From positions 899,108-963,107 of the forward strand of contig CM030939.1 in assembly GCA_018136815.1 (NCBI GenBank): a DNA stretch of 64,000 nucleotides. The letters run 5' to 3'. The stretch is from Isochrysis galbana (taxonomy: Eukaryota > Haptophyta > Isochrysidales > Isochrysidaceae). A program made the translations under genes and the position numbers. The notes under the pieces are model-generated. The model was not told where the DNA came from and ran no database searches. It was given only the letters and a program-made list of their open reading frames with translations. Positions 40,403 to 53,902 of the stretch are shown in pieces. Each line of letters starts with the position of its first letter. The first letter of the stretch is position 1.

Positions 40403-43196
40403 TTATTGCGTGGCCATTTCCTCCGCACAGCTTCCGTATAAAAACTCCCCGGGCGGAAGCGGTGCATCTACAAGGAGCGGCTCGTTGTCATCCAGTTGGG
40501 ACAACAGCCCCTCGACCATCAGCAGTGGCTCGCGACGGGCCTTTGCAGCTCGGCAGAATGCGCGAATGGGGCCGAGTTCCAGCTTTGGGCGTGGCCTGTC
40601 CCAACGCACGTCTTCAGTGGTGAGCACGCCTCCTTCCTTGTCAAGGAGGGATGGGCTCACTCGGATTGCGACGCTTCCGTTGCTTGCTCCGTGGAGTGCA
40701 GTGACGAAGGCGGTGAAGTCGATGTCTGAAAGGAAAGCATCATGGTAGCATTGATCCGGTCCCCCTGGCCTCCAGGTGCCGGGCACTAGGTGAAACTGTG
40801 GCTCTGCTCCGTTGTAGCCGCCGGTGACGACGACAGCCGCATGGTGTATGCCAAAGCGTGAGCTTGCCGCCGATTTGTCGTTAGGACTAGTCACCGCATG
40901 AATGAAGTCACACGGGACAGTTGGCAGGACTGGTTTGCGCCCGACCAAGATGGACAGAGTCACCAAATTGTGCAACAATGCATGGAAGCGACGGAAGTCG
41001 TGCTGCCGCGCCCTAGCATTTGGCCATCCAGCCAACGAGCGGGTTTGCGCAGTAAGCTTAGCTATGGCCGTCTCTGCCGCGAGCGTCGGCAGCGCAAGCG
41101 CATGTGTCCGGGCGTCAAAGGGTGCGCCTTTGGGCGTCAAACCAAGATGATCGAGACGAGCGTCCCAAAAGCCATGAGCACGCAACCAAAAGAGCCTCCC
41201 GGCCTTGGACCAACACGTGTGGGAAGCATTTCCACATGTTGGTGATGTGCAAAAATGTGAGTGGCGAGGGCCGAGCACCCGCCCGGTCAGCTTGCTCCGT
41301 AGCACCGAGTGAGGCGAGCCACATGGGAGCAATCATCAGTAGCCCCCGCTTCGGGCGGCGTGGCAGCACGACGCCAAGCGTGACTCCAGACGTTTCGCCT
41401 GCCGGCACCTCGGCCTCGGCACCTGAGGACATATTTGGCGGGACGCAAACCGGAATCCACTCAAGAGGTTTTTGCAGTTTGTCACCAAAGAAGGAGCAAA
41501 GAGGCTTCGAGGGGCTGGGTCGTCCAGTGCCCGTATCGATGGCGGACGGGTCGAATGGCGGCGATCGTGCATCTGCCAGCAAGTTCCAGTGTACGAATTT
41601 CTCGGGATGATGAACTGGATCCGTCACAACTCGTTTGTAGCCAAGTGCAACCCATAGTTCCGAGTCTCGCCCGTGCCCGGTGGCCCAGGGAAACACGCGC
41701 TTCTGGAGCTCGAGGCTTTTGACCAAATCATTCCAAGCATCTTGTTCCCATAGCACCTCGCGTTTCGGCGAGCGATCGAGCGAGAGGCGGTCAATCTCAA
41801 CGAAGAGCAGTAGTCTCTCCCACATCATCTCACATAGCCACTCGGCGGCTGGCACATCGCCCTGAGCGCTTGCTGTGCATGCGGAGGCACCTTGCGCGTG
41901 CTCGCCCTCCATCTGGAGCTTCATTGCCGCCTGATCACCCGACGCGGCAGCGGCAGTGAGTTGCGCATATGCGTCTCGATTGAAGTAGACGAAGCCACAA
42001 TTGAGGGACTGTGACCCATCCTCATTCCGGGTGATGAGCACATCTTGCCAGATCAGGGGGGGTGACCGCAGACGCGCGTAAATGTCGCCAAGGATAACAG
42101 CGTCAACGTCGAGCGAGAGGACGTTGAGGTTTTCGCGCAATATGGCGAGTGCAGCGACCCACCGTGTCACCCAGAAGGCGTAGACGCGGAGCATGGCGTC
42201 TTTTGTCTGGGCCCCTCCCTGAGGCACACAACGGGGCATGCATCAGCTATGGAATGACCCACACCAAGCAAAGGTTGCTGGCCATGTGATATTAGTCAAC
42301 GCGCCACGAAATCGCAGCAAATCAGGTATAAGGAAGACTTCGGTGGAGCGACAGCTTGATGCGTTTGATTCTGTGCCGTTTGCTAGCGCATCTATCGGCT
42401 ACAAGCGAGGAAGAGGACAGGCTGGAGCAGAGAGCACCTTCTTCGCCTTTAACATCCACTGATCCCACCCCGGATGATTCGCTGGGTACGACGAGTGGAC
42501 ACATGATAGCGGAGGTTCGCCATACATCTGTACCATACGGTCCCATTGCGAGTGCATCCTCTCGCAGTTCTTTGATCCATCGGAGAGGATGAACCAATTC
42601 TCTAGTCTCTTCGACCGGAGCTGCAGAACAAAGTGGAAGCCCCAGCCGGCCATCTTCGAGTCAGCCGTGAAGAGAATGATCTCGGTGCGCCAGCTTCGTG
42701 TGCGCGCGACTGTGGCCGGCACCTTTGGTGCAGAGAGGTCTAGCGCCTCGCGAGGGAGCGGCGAGAGCCGGCCAAGGCTCTCGTAAACGCCGGCCTGCTG
42801 CTCGGCTGGTGGCTGAACAGCACCCTTCATGCGGCATCCTCCATCCACCGTAACCGTCCCGGTCCACTCCACCTCCGCCGAGGATTTGCCCTCATCCAGG
42901 CCCGCAGAGCCCGGCTGGGGCTTCTTCTTCCTATTCCCGTGCCGTTGCTTGGCTCTCCTCTGCTTCTTGCTATTCTGCTGCTTGGCCTTCCTCTCCATCT
43001 CTGTGCTCTCTTCTTGAAGCCGACCTACACTCAATTCGTGCTCTTTGCTAATTTGGGCTATCTGGGGCACGATGGGCGTATGCGGGCTGCTCATAGACTC
43101 TGTGCTCAGCCCAGAGGAGGAATACCGCACTGCTAGAGACACGAGCAGGCAGAAAACAAATCCGAGAGACAGAGTGAGCAGCGGCGCCGTGCGCAT
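40403..43196 (-). pseudogene. GT77-type nucleotide-diphospho-sugar transferase-like gene, one frameshift
   Basis: Exon 1 (43196 to about 42450) encodes a type II anchor (LLTLSLGFVFCLLVSLAVRY), a Lys/Arg/Gln-rich coiled stem and the start of the catalytic domain (RSWRTEIILFTAD; NHPGWDQWMLKAKK). An intron of ~230 nt ends at CTCAG near 42219. Exon 2 reads GGAQTKDAMLRVYAFWVTRW, VLSLDVDAVILGDIY (the DxD motif), SLNCGFVYFNRDAY and FLHITNMWKCFP. At about 41195 the frame shifts, and the protein continues LFWLRAHGFWDARLDHLGL to a stop at 40403. This is the layout of Golgi GT77 arabinosyl- or galactosyltransferases. The single indel may be a mutation or a sequence error, so the gene could be functional in the organism. 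Confidence 0.7.
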
Positions 43197-43517
43197 TGCG
43201 CTCGACCTCGACAGTACAACGGGGAAGGAGTCGGAGTTTTGAACGCCGCCGTCCGCCGCTTATCGCCCCTTGTTCACCTTTCCGTGTGTGCGCTTTCTAC
43301 GGGTAACTGGAGCCTGGCGTGGCCTAGACTAATTGTATTGTGCTAGGGTCATTCGCCAATGCGCGGAGGCTCTTATTCTTAAGAGACTTGAGCCGCCGGG
43401 CTCGATATACCCACCCCGGAGCGCCCTGCCCGCCTCAATCTGAGAGAGGCAATCAGGAGAGAAACGATGCACTATCACGTGGTGCGTCTCCTAGCTACCG
43501 GGGCTAGCACCACGACA

Positions 43518-43737
43518 CTAGTATCTGGCTGGCTGCACCCACGACGGCACCGCCTCTTCCAGGCTGGTGCTGGCGCCTGCGGCGATTGCGTCTGCTGTGC
43601 GGAGCTGCTGTGCTACTGTGTCCCGGGCGTAAATGCTGGCGACGTCCGAATTCCAGCGGCCGCGAGCCTTGAGCTGCTGCGCGGTACCACCGGCGTCCGT
43701 GAGATCTGTGGCTCCGCCTATGCGGAAACGCTGTGAG
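43518..43737 (-). pseudogene. Tyrosine recombinase C-terminal fragment
   Basis: An open frame without ATG reads RFRIGGATDLTDAGG, then LKARGRWNSDVASIYARD, and stops at 43520-43518. HS(F)RIGGAT and GRWxSDxxxxY are the boxes that hold the second catalytic Arg and the Tyr-proximal region of tyrosine recombinases in DIRS- and Crypton-like elements. Immediately upstream another frame supplies ALDPAHVGAHS, so a 2-nt insertion splits the HSFRIGG box. The protein would cut and rejoin element DNA. Confidence 0.7.
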
Positions 43738-43799
43738 CGCCGACATGCGCGGGGTCGAGGGCGCCGTGCGAGCCGTGTCGCCAGCCTCTTTGCGTATTG

Positions 43800-44000
43800 G
43801 TTGAGGGATTGTAGAGCCCCGTAGCCTTAGTGTGTCCCGTTCCATGTTGCCATGGATGGACATATTGCGTAGCTTCGAGACCCCTGAGTAGCGATTTGGC
43901 GTAGTGGTGCATCTTCGGGTTTTCCACCGCCAGAAACGGAGCCCCAGAGAGCCAGTTCGAGCGCATGCAACACGTCGCGAGAGAGATGCGATGGGAGGAG
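43800..44000 (-). pseudogene. Methyltransferase-like fragment beside the recombinase
   Basis: APFLAVENPKMHHYAKSLL, LEATQYVHPWQHGTGHTKAT and GLYNPSTN align with APFVAVENPRMHAEARRLV, LTPTQVVQPWEHGTGHQKAT and GLYLTKG of the Gypsy family A ORF1. Only the ENP-to-KATGLY part survives. It lies upstream of, and in the same direction as, the recombinase fragment, which suggests one element that carried both. Confidence 0.7.
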
Positions 44001-44215
44001 AGAGATGAGAGAGATGGGAGGAGGGGGAGAGAGGGAGAGTAGCGCACTCATCCCAGCACATCACTAACCCCTCCCAAAAGCCATACGAGAGAGCGAGAGA
44101 GGCCCCATGGCACACCTTCCCATCCAACATGGGAGGTGAGGAAGAGAAGAGATGAGCCGACTCGCATGACCAGTCGCCTAGATAGATAGTCGCATCGAAC
44201 GCGAAGGACAATCGC

Positions 44216-44530
44216 GAGCTGCGAGGAAAAAGGCGGTGGGGTCAGATCCAAATGGGAGTGACCCAATGGAGTCATGTGGGCCACCATGAGCCATGAGTGG
44301 CCCCACATGGCCCCCACACACCACACTCCATCGGACCAAACATACGATCTGACGATCTGGTGAGGAGGGGAGGGGTTCCGACCGCAGCGGCTCAGCGAGC
44401 GCGCGCGAGCGCGGAGAATTGGCCACGAGGCCAATGAAGGGGGCAGACCCAAGAGGGAGTGGCCCAATGGGGCCATGGGAGAGGCCATAGGCCTCTCCAC
44501 ATGCGCCCCCCACACCTTGCTCCATCGCTG
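44216..44530. repeat. Two divergent tandem units, each with an internal hairpin
   Basis: Unit 1 (about 44216-44345) and unit 2 (about 44403-44530) share GGGAGTG(A/G)CCCAATGG and CCCCCCACAC..CTCCATCG. Unit 1 has arms CATGTGGGCCACC / AGTGGCCCCACATG. Unit 2 has GAGAGGCC-ATA-GGCCTCTC. The sequence changed but the fold was kept. Confidence 0.5.
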
Positions 44531-44819
44531 CAGCCATGCGGCTGAGCGAGGAGGGGAGGGTTTCGCCGGCTGCCGCTTGTTCCCTAGGACATATAGATCC
44601 ATCGCATCGCTACCATTATCTGAAGCACTGTGAGTAGTGGCTTCGAGACGTTCCGCATTTCTGTGTGCATTGCATCCTACCACTACAGCAACGCCTCATG
44701 TCACGGAGCGCGCGCTCTTGCTGTGTTTCACATGTAGGCGCGAGTGGCGTGCCTCTGGGTGCGCCCTGACGGAGCCGATGAAGTCGAGCAGGCAGCCCTC
44801 CCACCCAAGCAGCGAACCT

Positions 44820-45109
44820 AAATCGATCTCCAAGGGGAGATGGCAAACCAAACCTGATTGCCCCCAGAAGCAGGTAACGGTACGCGGGGAGATAGCGAAT
44901 TAAACCTTTTTGCGAGGCGCCTGGGAGGAAGAAAGGTGGGGAAACTTCCCTTCTCTTCGAGAGAAAAAGAGAGGGCGCTCCACAACCCTAGATCCTAGGC
45001 GTCCACGCGAAGTTTTTGACCGAGAACGAGAACGAGAGAATTATAACGATAAATACCGAACGAAGAGAAGAGAGAACCTAACGAGCGTCGATTCGCGAAT
45101 GCGACAACC
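44820..45109 (-). mobile_element. Gypsy family C LTR fragment
   Basis: On the minus strand it begins TGTCGCATTCGCGAATCGA at 45109. It matches the LTR at 55507-55800 (GGTATTTATCGTTATAATTC; GAGAAGGGAAGTTTCCC; CAGGCGCCTCGCA). No internal region remains next to it. Confidence 0.75.
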
Positions 45110-45242
45110 GCCCCTGTTCTCGCCATTTGAGCCGCCGCCGCCCACCACCTGTTTCCGCCGCCCTCCCCTTCCTTCCCCACCCACTGAGGTTGCGGCTGAG
45201 ACGAACGGCGCTGTCGCGCGCACCCTACTGCTGCCTCCCGAG

Positions 45243-47863
<2,621 letters not shown>

Positions 47864-47864
47864 A

Positions 47865-48086
47865 CCCCCCGTTTGCTCTCGGGGGATTTCATCTCCCCCC
47901 GATAGCTACTGGGGGATCCACTTACGGCACCCCCCATGAGCAATCTCAATCTCCCAATAACTCTCTGGGGATTTTCTCGGTCCCCCGGTAGCTCTCGGTG
48001 GGGCTGTTGGCGATCGGGAAAAAATTTCCCCCCGATAGCTCTCGGGGGCCCCCGATAGCTCCTGGGGGGCATTGGCTCCTGGGGGG
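47865..48086. repeat. Array of short palindromes
   Basis: Six to seven variants of CCCCCGATAGCTCTCGGGGG occur (at about 47865, 47895, 47951, 47981, 48028, 48049 and 48068). Each is a hairpin with C5-6 and G5-6 arms around an AT-AGCT core. The spacing is irregular. No ORF crosses them. Confidence 0.7.
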
Positions 48087-48123
48087 TAACATATCTTTCA
48101 TTGGGAATGACGTCGGATGGGAG

Positions 48124-48290
48124 AAATGGATTCGCCTTTGGCGATGGGGGAGTATCAGAGTTTTCTTGTTGTCCTAGTTTAATCCTAGTGCTGAGGGACC
48201 GTGCCTCATCGGCAACGGAGCCTGGCGCATGGCTCGTCCGGTGTATGTGGCTAGTGATACTAGCCAACAAGATCTCTTACAAGACTACCA
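48124..48290 (+). repeat. Repeat G (retroelement 3' region)
   Basis: GGCGATGGGGGAG..TCAGAGTTTTxTTGTTGT and CTTAGTGCTGAG-like sequence match 59800-59910 in inverted orientation. Both translate to the shared peptide GFAFGDGG-x-SEF. It ends near a TAGTGATACTA motif, similar to the TAGTACCACTA end of the 59.8-kb copy. Confidence 0.5.
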
Positions 48291-48476
48291 TTTCTAACGG
48301 AGGGAGAGAGAAAGGATATATGTGTAGCCGGCGGGGGGGAGCGGCGCGCGCGGCAAGAGCCACCGGCGCCAGCGTCCTTCTTCCCCCCTTCCGATGCAGG
48401 CGTTCACTAGCGAAAACACAAGTGTCCGCTGAACTTCACTCGGCCCCCTTCTCTCTCGACGTGCAGAGAGGCGTTC

Positions 48477-49788
48477 ATGTTGCACGTACGAACCAACTAC
48501 TCCACTTCCTTAGCCTCCCACACCACCGAGTGGCTAGAATGGCCCCCAGCTCCTCAACCGGCCTGTGGCACGCTGCTCACTCAGCGCGTGGCAACCGGCA
48601 ACAGGCTGAGCGAGCGGCGACGGTTCGCACACACCTCGGGAGTCAAACCGAAATCAACTTGGCTGAGCATGGTCAATGGATCACTCCTCTCCTTGCCTTT
48701 AGCAGTGATGACACGGACGTTTGCCATCGTGATCAAAGGCCCGTTGCTGAACTTCACTGAGGATGCCATCGACTTCTATGCCCGTACGTTGCCTGAGGAG
48801 GAGGTGGTTATTGTATTCTCCCACACGAACGGCTTGTGCCTCAAGCGATCAGTGCTTCAACGTCTGCACCGGCTCACTGAGAAGCACGTAAACTTCGCCT
48901 GGATCATAAATGACGAACCCGAGAAGTCAGGCGAGGGGTTTCGTAACGTGCAGCGTGAGTCGACATACTATGGCGCACGCTTCGCCTCCGAGGCTTTCGA
49001 TGTGCAGTACATCTTCATGCAGCGCGCTGACTCGGTTTTCCAAACACGAAACTTCCTTAATGATCTTGCACGCATGCTGAAAATTCTCCCCCCTCCCTCG
49101 GTGCCAATGCCCGGCGGGCGTGTAGGAATTTGCCCTACTCAAATCCAGTTCACCGACACATATGGTGCGAAGGCCCGCCATGACAATTAGGGGCGTGTGG
49201 GTGTGGCACCTTTCTCGTAGCGTATTTGCCTCCTTGCCGCTGCTAGACCAATCACCGTTTGCCCAAATCATCGCAGGCCGCTTCCATCTTGACGACCACT
49301 GCATGTTTGGTAGCACAAGAGCGGTTCTTCACTACTGGTCAATCGACAACATCTACTATCGACCAGATGCTCAGGCTTGGTCGGGAGAGCTTGGCAACCG
49401 GAGGCGAGGGTGCAAAAACCCAGCTGTGGAGTCTGATAATGGCTTCATATGGGTGGCTGACGACCTTGCTTGTCGCGGTGTGCCGATTCCTCGATCAACG
49501 CGTGAGCTCATCGCACAACGAGCCTTTGTCATCAACGCCGGCAGGCTTGGGCATGTCTGTCGCCGCAAGCACACAAATGTTCATTTGGATCTCCCCGTTG
49601 ATCCCAAGAAGTATAATGTGATGGCACCAACAACGGGCGATTTCTCTAAGAAAGTACCTTTCGGTGTCCACGTCTTATGCAAGGAAAATTCGCTGCTGTT
49701 CGACTGCTCCAGCGTTCCCGACGATGTTCAGAACAGAACAGATACACCACGTTGGGGGTGTACCAATTCCAACACCCGCTGCCCGTGA
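48477..49788 (+). pseudogene. WavE-like glycosyltransferase gene, frameshifted
   Basis: The first frame reads RTFAIVIKGPLLNFTEDAID, EEEVVIVFSHTNGLCL, VQRESTYYGARFASEAFDVQ and FMQRADSVFQ, ending after GICPTQIQFTDTYG. A second frame, overlapping from about 49200, continues RFHLDDHCMFGSTRAVLHYW. The order fits the WavE family of lipopolysaccharide-type glycosyltransferases (KGPL; QR..G...A; R-x-D; D-x-F-x-FG). A +1/-1 indel near 49190 separates the halves. Function in a eukaryote would be glycan synthesis; the substrate is unknown. It ends RWGCTNSNTRCP. Confidence 0.6.
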
Positions 49789-50159
49789 GTACGGGAACAC
49801 ATCATGTCGCGACGCAAGCGGATTTAGGGCGTAACGGAGGCACGCAGGATCGAACAACAGGCCTGCCCGGAACCCGCACTCTGAACCAGGCCCAAGGTAG
49901 CGCACCTGGGCCGAACCCCGGATTCCGACGACAAAGGAATGACGGGGGGAAGGGGAGGGGGTGGAGGAAAGGGAAGAGAAGGGCGATGTCAATAGAGATA
50001 GGGAAGTGCCCTAGTCTAGTAGGTGTGTAGCCCAGAATCTTCAGATGTTTTTTTTAGGGCGTAACAGAGGCTTAGGTTGACAATGCATAAGCACAAGTCA
50101 AGTGAGTGGTGCGGCGTTAATAAAGTTTTAGAAGAGATATTGTGTAGTCCTTGGCAGAA

Positions 50160-50270
50160 ATATCCGGATATAAGGTGTCGATCCGTCAACCGTGGGACAT
50201 CAGTCGAGTTGAGCTGTCGAATGTCCATGGCTATTTATACTCCCCGTGTTCTATTTTTGTCCATATCATG
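50160..50270 (+). repeat. Conserved motif W, copy 1
   Basis: AAGGTGTCGATCCGTCAACC leads into a frame VSIRQPWDISRVELSNVHGY. Other copies are at about 53592 (+), 58310-58245 (-) and 63297-63225 (-). Between copies most substitutions keep the frame. Confidence 0.65.
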
Positions 50271-50695
50271 CTTGAGCTGCAATCACCCATGTGCACGCCG
50301 TGCACGCGCACTGCAATCACCCATGTGCACGCCGTGCATCGGCGCCCCCGTGGGGGGGGGGGCGCGCGTAGCAACTATTCCCCTGCGGTACCCGGTCGCA
50401 CAATTACGTAAAACAAGTAGTAAGTAGTGTACGTTAGATCTCCCATGTAGCAGCATTTGCATTGCACGCTAGTTCATCACGGTCGGTATCAAGCTGTTTT
50501 TGAAGAAAAGTAGACATCACGTGACATGGTCCTTCGTGCTATGGCACTGAGGGCGACGTGGAGCATCATAACGTGCGACCTGAAAGATCGCCGCATCCTG
50601 CAGTTACTGAATGAGTTGGAACCGCATGCAGTAGCCCCCAGGGGGGTAGATACCAAAGTTCTGGAAGATATGAGGATTCGGCAAGTGGGCAGACC

Positions 50696-50995
50696 ATGGA
50701 TTTTTTTCTCGATAAGTTCACACATCACCAAAGTACTCTACACGTGCGCCACACTAGTGATACATTGTACATGCCAAAGACGAAGGATGCTCGTTGGTTA
50801 CTTTATGCTCGTGAACAATTTCTCCATCGTATCTCTATGCCGCATTGGATCTCGACATCGGCGATGACTGCTGATATCTTTACTAAATGCCTGGACAAGA
50901 CTACCTTTCTCCGTCATCGCGCTTCCCTCCTCAATGAATAAGGTTAAGCGGATTCCACAGTCCACAGTCCAGCGATGTGTATGGCTGTGGGGGAG
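50696..50995 (+). mobile_element. Ty1/Copia pol 3' end with polypurine tract
   Basis: The frame reads HVRHTSDTLYMPKTKDARWL, YAREQFLHRISMPHWIS, AMTADIFTKCLDKTTFLRHR and stops at 50941. ADxFTKxLxxxxFxxHR is the C-terminus of Copia RNase H. A polypurine tract (GTGGGGGAG) lies at 50987-50995, directly before TGTCTGAGTT. The upstream part is lost, replaced at about 50690 by a segment shared with 53850. Confidence 0.8.
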
Positions 50996-51170
50996 TGTCT
51001 GAGTTGAGTTCTATTGTAGACGTGTCAGTTCTACTGCCGGTGTGGCAACGTCGTCGTTTACCCCGTCGCTAGAGTGCGCTAGCCGATCGATGTCGGATGT
51101 TACCTCTCGTCTACACAACGTTGCTATCTATCACTGGGCCCCCTTGGTATGGGGCCAAACATTCGCTATC
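50996..51170 (+). mobile_element. Copia LTR start
   Basis: TGTCTGAGTTGAGTTCTATT directly follows the polypurine tract. The LTR's right end is not defined; GC-rich repeat D begins near 51180. Confidence 0.5.
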
Positions 51171-51179
51171 TAGAAGAGA

Positions 51180-53230
51180 GAGCAATGGGAAGAGAAGGAA
51201 GAGAGAAGAGAGAAGCGGCGCGCGTTAGGGCGGCGGCGCGAGGCGGAGGGCCTCTGGTGGAAGGAGGACCCTGGGGGTCGGTAGGGCCCCTACGTCGTCT
51301 GCAGTCGGGGTGGGGCCAGACGGGGCGCAAACACCTTGCGTGCGCCCGGCCGCCGAGCCTGGCCTCAGCGGAGCGGCCCTGGAGGGCGGCTGGATCCCTG
51401 GGTGCCCCCTCCCTTGTGTTGGATGTGGCGAAGTGGGCCGGAGAGGGGCCAGACCTCGGCGGAGGCGATGTGATCGCGGAGGAGGGAGGCACCAGCGGAG
51501 GGACGGGGAGTCCGCGGGGCGCGACGGCGGCAAGCACAGCGTCGGCGCGGGCAGCAGCTGCTCGGACGGCGCCCTCGAGGATGGCCAAAAAGGAGAGGGA
51601 GGGCGTGAGAATGGCGAGTGTGGTGGTAGCTCGGGCGGTGGGAGTGGCGCGGGCGACTCGGACGGCTCCGGCAGCGCGGGCGGCGGCAGCCCGGGCGCAG
51701 GCAGCCGCAGGCACGGCGGCGGCGAGCGTGGCGGCAGCCCGGACAGCGGCTGATCGGGATGTGTGAATGGCAAGCGTGGCAGCTTGGACGGCGGTGGCAG
51801 CAACTGCGCCGGAGGCTGCGGCTCTAGAGGCTGCGGCTGTAGCGGCGGGAGCAGAGACGATGGTGGCGACGGTGTGGCTAGTGGCGATTGGAGCGTCTGA
51901 GGAACCGCGCGAGGGGGCGCCGGCGGCGATTGCGGCGGCGGCGCGGGGAGCGAAGAGACGGACGTCGTCATAGTAGGCGGCGGCGGCTATCGTGGCGGCG
52001 GCGCTGATGGCGGAGGCTGCTTTAGCGTCGGCTTGATCGGCGTCGGCCCTGACGGTAGTGCCCCGGACGATCGCGGCTCGGGCGGTGTTGAGGCGGACGT
52101 CAGCGGCTCAGATGGCTTCCCGGGGGCCAGCGACGGCCGCGATATGACGGGCAGCAGCGCCGGCGCCGGCGACTAGGATGGCGGAGGCCGCGGCGCAATC
52201 ACAAATCGGACAGCGGCGGAGGCCGAGAGCGTGTGGAGGTTGGGGGCGAGCGGGAGGAGGTGAGTGGCGGTGGCGGCTCAAACGTTAGCATCGGCGACAA
52301 CTGTTCGCGGGGAATGGGCAGCGCAGCCGGACGCGCAGACTGCGGCGGTTGCGACGGGGACTGCGGCGGCAGTGACGATGGCGGCCCAGAACGCGGTGGC
52401 AGCGATGCTGGCGAGTTCAGCGTTGGTGGCTGCGGTAGCTCGGACGTAAGCCGCTTTGGCAGCGGCGGCAGCGCTCTGTACACCGGCGGCTCGGATGGTG
52501 GCCCCTCACGGGGCGGCTCGGGGGGCGGTGGCTCGGGCGATAGCGGCCTGGTCGGCGGTAGCGGCGGCCCGGACGGCGGTGGCTCGGACCGTGGCGCGCC
52601 GGCTCTGGCGATGACGGTGCCCTCAGCGGCGGCGGCGGGGCGGAACGGCGGCGGTGGCGGCGAGGCTCTGGCTGTATTTCGGGGTGTTGGTCAAGGCGGC
52701 ATCGCAGCTTGCGATGGTGCACACGGCTTAGGGGCCGAGGAGGGGCGCCCCGGCATCATTGATGGGGATGGTAGCTGCAGCATGGAAAGCGGCGGTGACA
52801 ACCGTGGCTTGGAGTGCCCGGGCGACGGCGGCAGCGGCTCGAATCGTGTAGGGAGTAGCAGGACCGGCTTGGGCAGTGAGGGCGGCCCCCGGACGAGGCG
52901 CGGCGACGGCTGGGCGAGAGGCGACATCGGCGAGGCCTTGGGCGCGCCGAGGCGGTGGCTGAAGTGATGGGCGGGGCGGCCCCTTGGTCTGCGACGGCCT
53001 CACGGGCGACGGCGGTGGAGAGGGCAGGTAGCGGGGCTTCGCGGCACCGACGGCAACGGCGGCGCTTCTGATGGAGGCAGCTCGAGCGGCAGCGGCAGCG
53101 TCTCGGACGGTGGCGATGTCGACAGTGGCTCGGGCGGTCCGCATAGTGGCAGTAGCGGCTCAGGGCGCGGGTCATGCGCACGCGGCGCAGGAGAGAGAGA
53201 GGAGAGTGAGGGGATAGAGGGAAAGCGAGA
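51180..53230 (+). repeat. GC-rich low-complexity repeat D, copy 2, with Ser-Asp-Gly-rich frames
   Basis: 51240-51760 is the inverted partner of 33070-33660. From 51750 to 53170 the DNA is a degenerate array of GGCGGCxxCTCGGACGG-like units. It gives long open frames in several phases (for example GGSGGPDGGGSDRGAPAL). The openness in several frames comes from composition, and I do not call a protein gene. Confidence 0.5.
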
Positions 53231-53295
53231 GTCCCGTGAAGAGGGCGGGGTGTGGGCCCAGGTTTTGCCATGCTATAGCTGAGGGACGCCGAGGA

Positions 53296-53316
53296 CAACC
53301 TACTTTTATAAGTGGG
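53296..53316 (+). promoter_or_regulatory. Retroelement 5' hairpin, copy at 53.3 kb
   Basis: CAACCTACTTTTATAAGTGG, with the stem at 53299-53316 and an ATG at 53322 (5 nt gap). The copy is short and is followed after about 110 bp by unrelated sequence. Confidence 0.7.
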
Positions 53317-53495
53317 GATCAATGGGGGCCTCACGCCCCCCTCACTCCATCGCGGACACCCTCCTATGTGGGCCCGCACAACCAACCTCAGCCACTGCCT
53401 TCTGGTCGGGCGGTCAAACTGTGATTTATGACTACTAACATGTGGGGAGGGCGGGAGGGCTGCATTTTTTGACCGTTCTCCAAAGCCCAAGAAAA

Positions 53496-53630
53496 CAACT
53501 AACTTTATAGTTGGTCGCCATGGAGCGCGCCGCCGCTCCCCAGGAAGGCGGGCAAGCGAGCTTGGGCGAGGGCGAGGACGGCGGCGAGAAGGTGTCGATC
53601 CGTCAACCGTGGGACATCAGTCGAGTTGAG
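53496..53630 (+). mobile_element. LINE 5' end with hairpin and MERAA start
   Basis: CAACTA-ACTTTA-TAGTTG (53496-53513) lies 6 nt upstream of an ATG at 53520. It opens MERAAAPQEGGQASLGEGED, like the starts at 17242 (MERATLPPSP) and 59527 (MERAATAPEP). It is truncated at about 53590 by conserved motif W. Confidence 0.7.
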
Positions 53631-53902
53631 CTGTCGAATGTCCATGGCTATTTATACACCCCGTGTTCTATTCTTGCCAAGATCGACGTGCACGCGCACT
53701 CAATCACATTATGTAGCAGCATTTGCATTACACGCTAGCTGTTTTTGTTATGTAGCAGCATTTGCATTGCACGCTAGCTGTTTTTGACGTGACATGGTCC
53801 TTCGTGCTATGGCACCGAGGGGGGTAGATACCAAAGTACAAAAGGTCAAGTGGGCAGACCATGGATTTTTTTCTCGATAAGTTATAGGGGGATAAGTATC
53901 CG

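Noticed and set aside
51180..53230. Several 140-250-codon frames rich in Gly, Ser, Asp or Ala
   Set aside because: Open frames overlap in different phases of GC-rich degenerate repeats, and no domain is recognisable.
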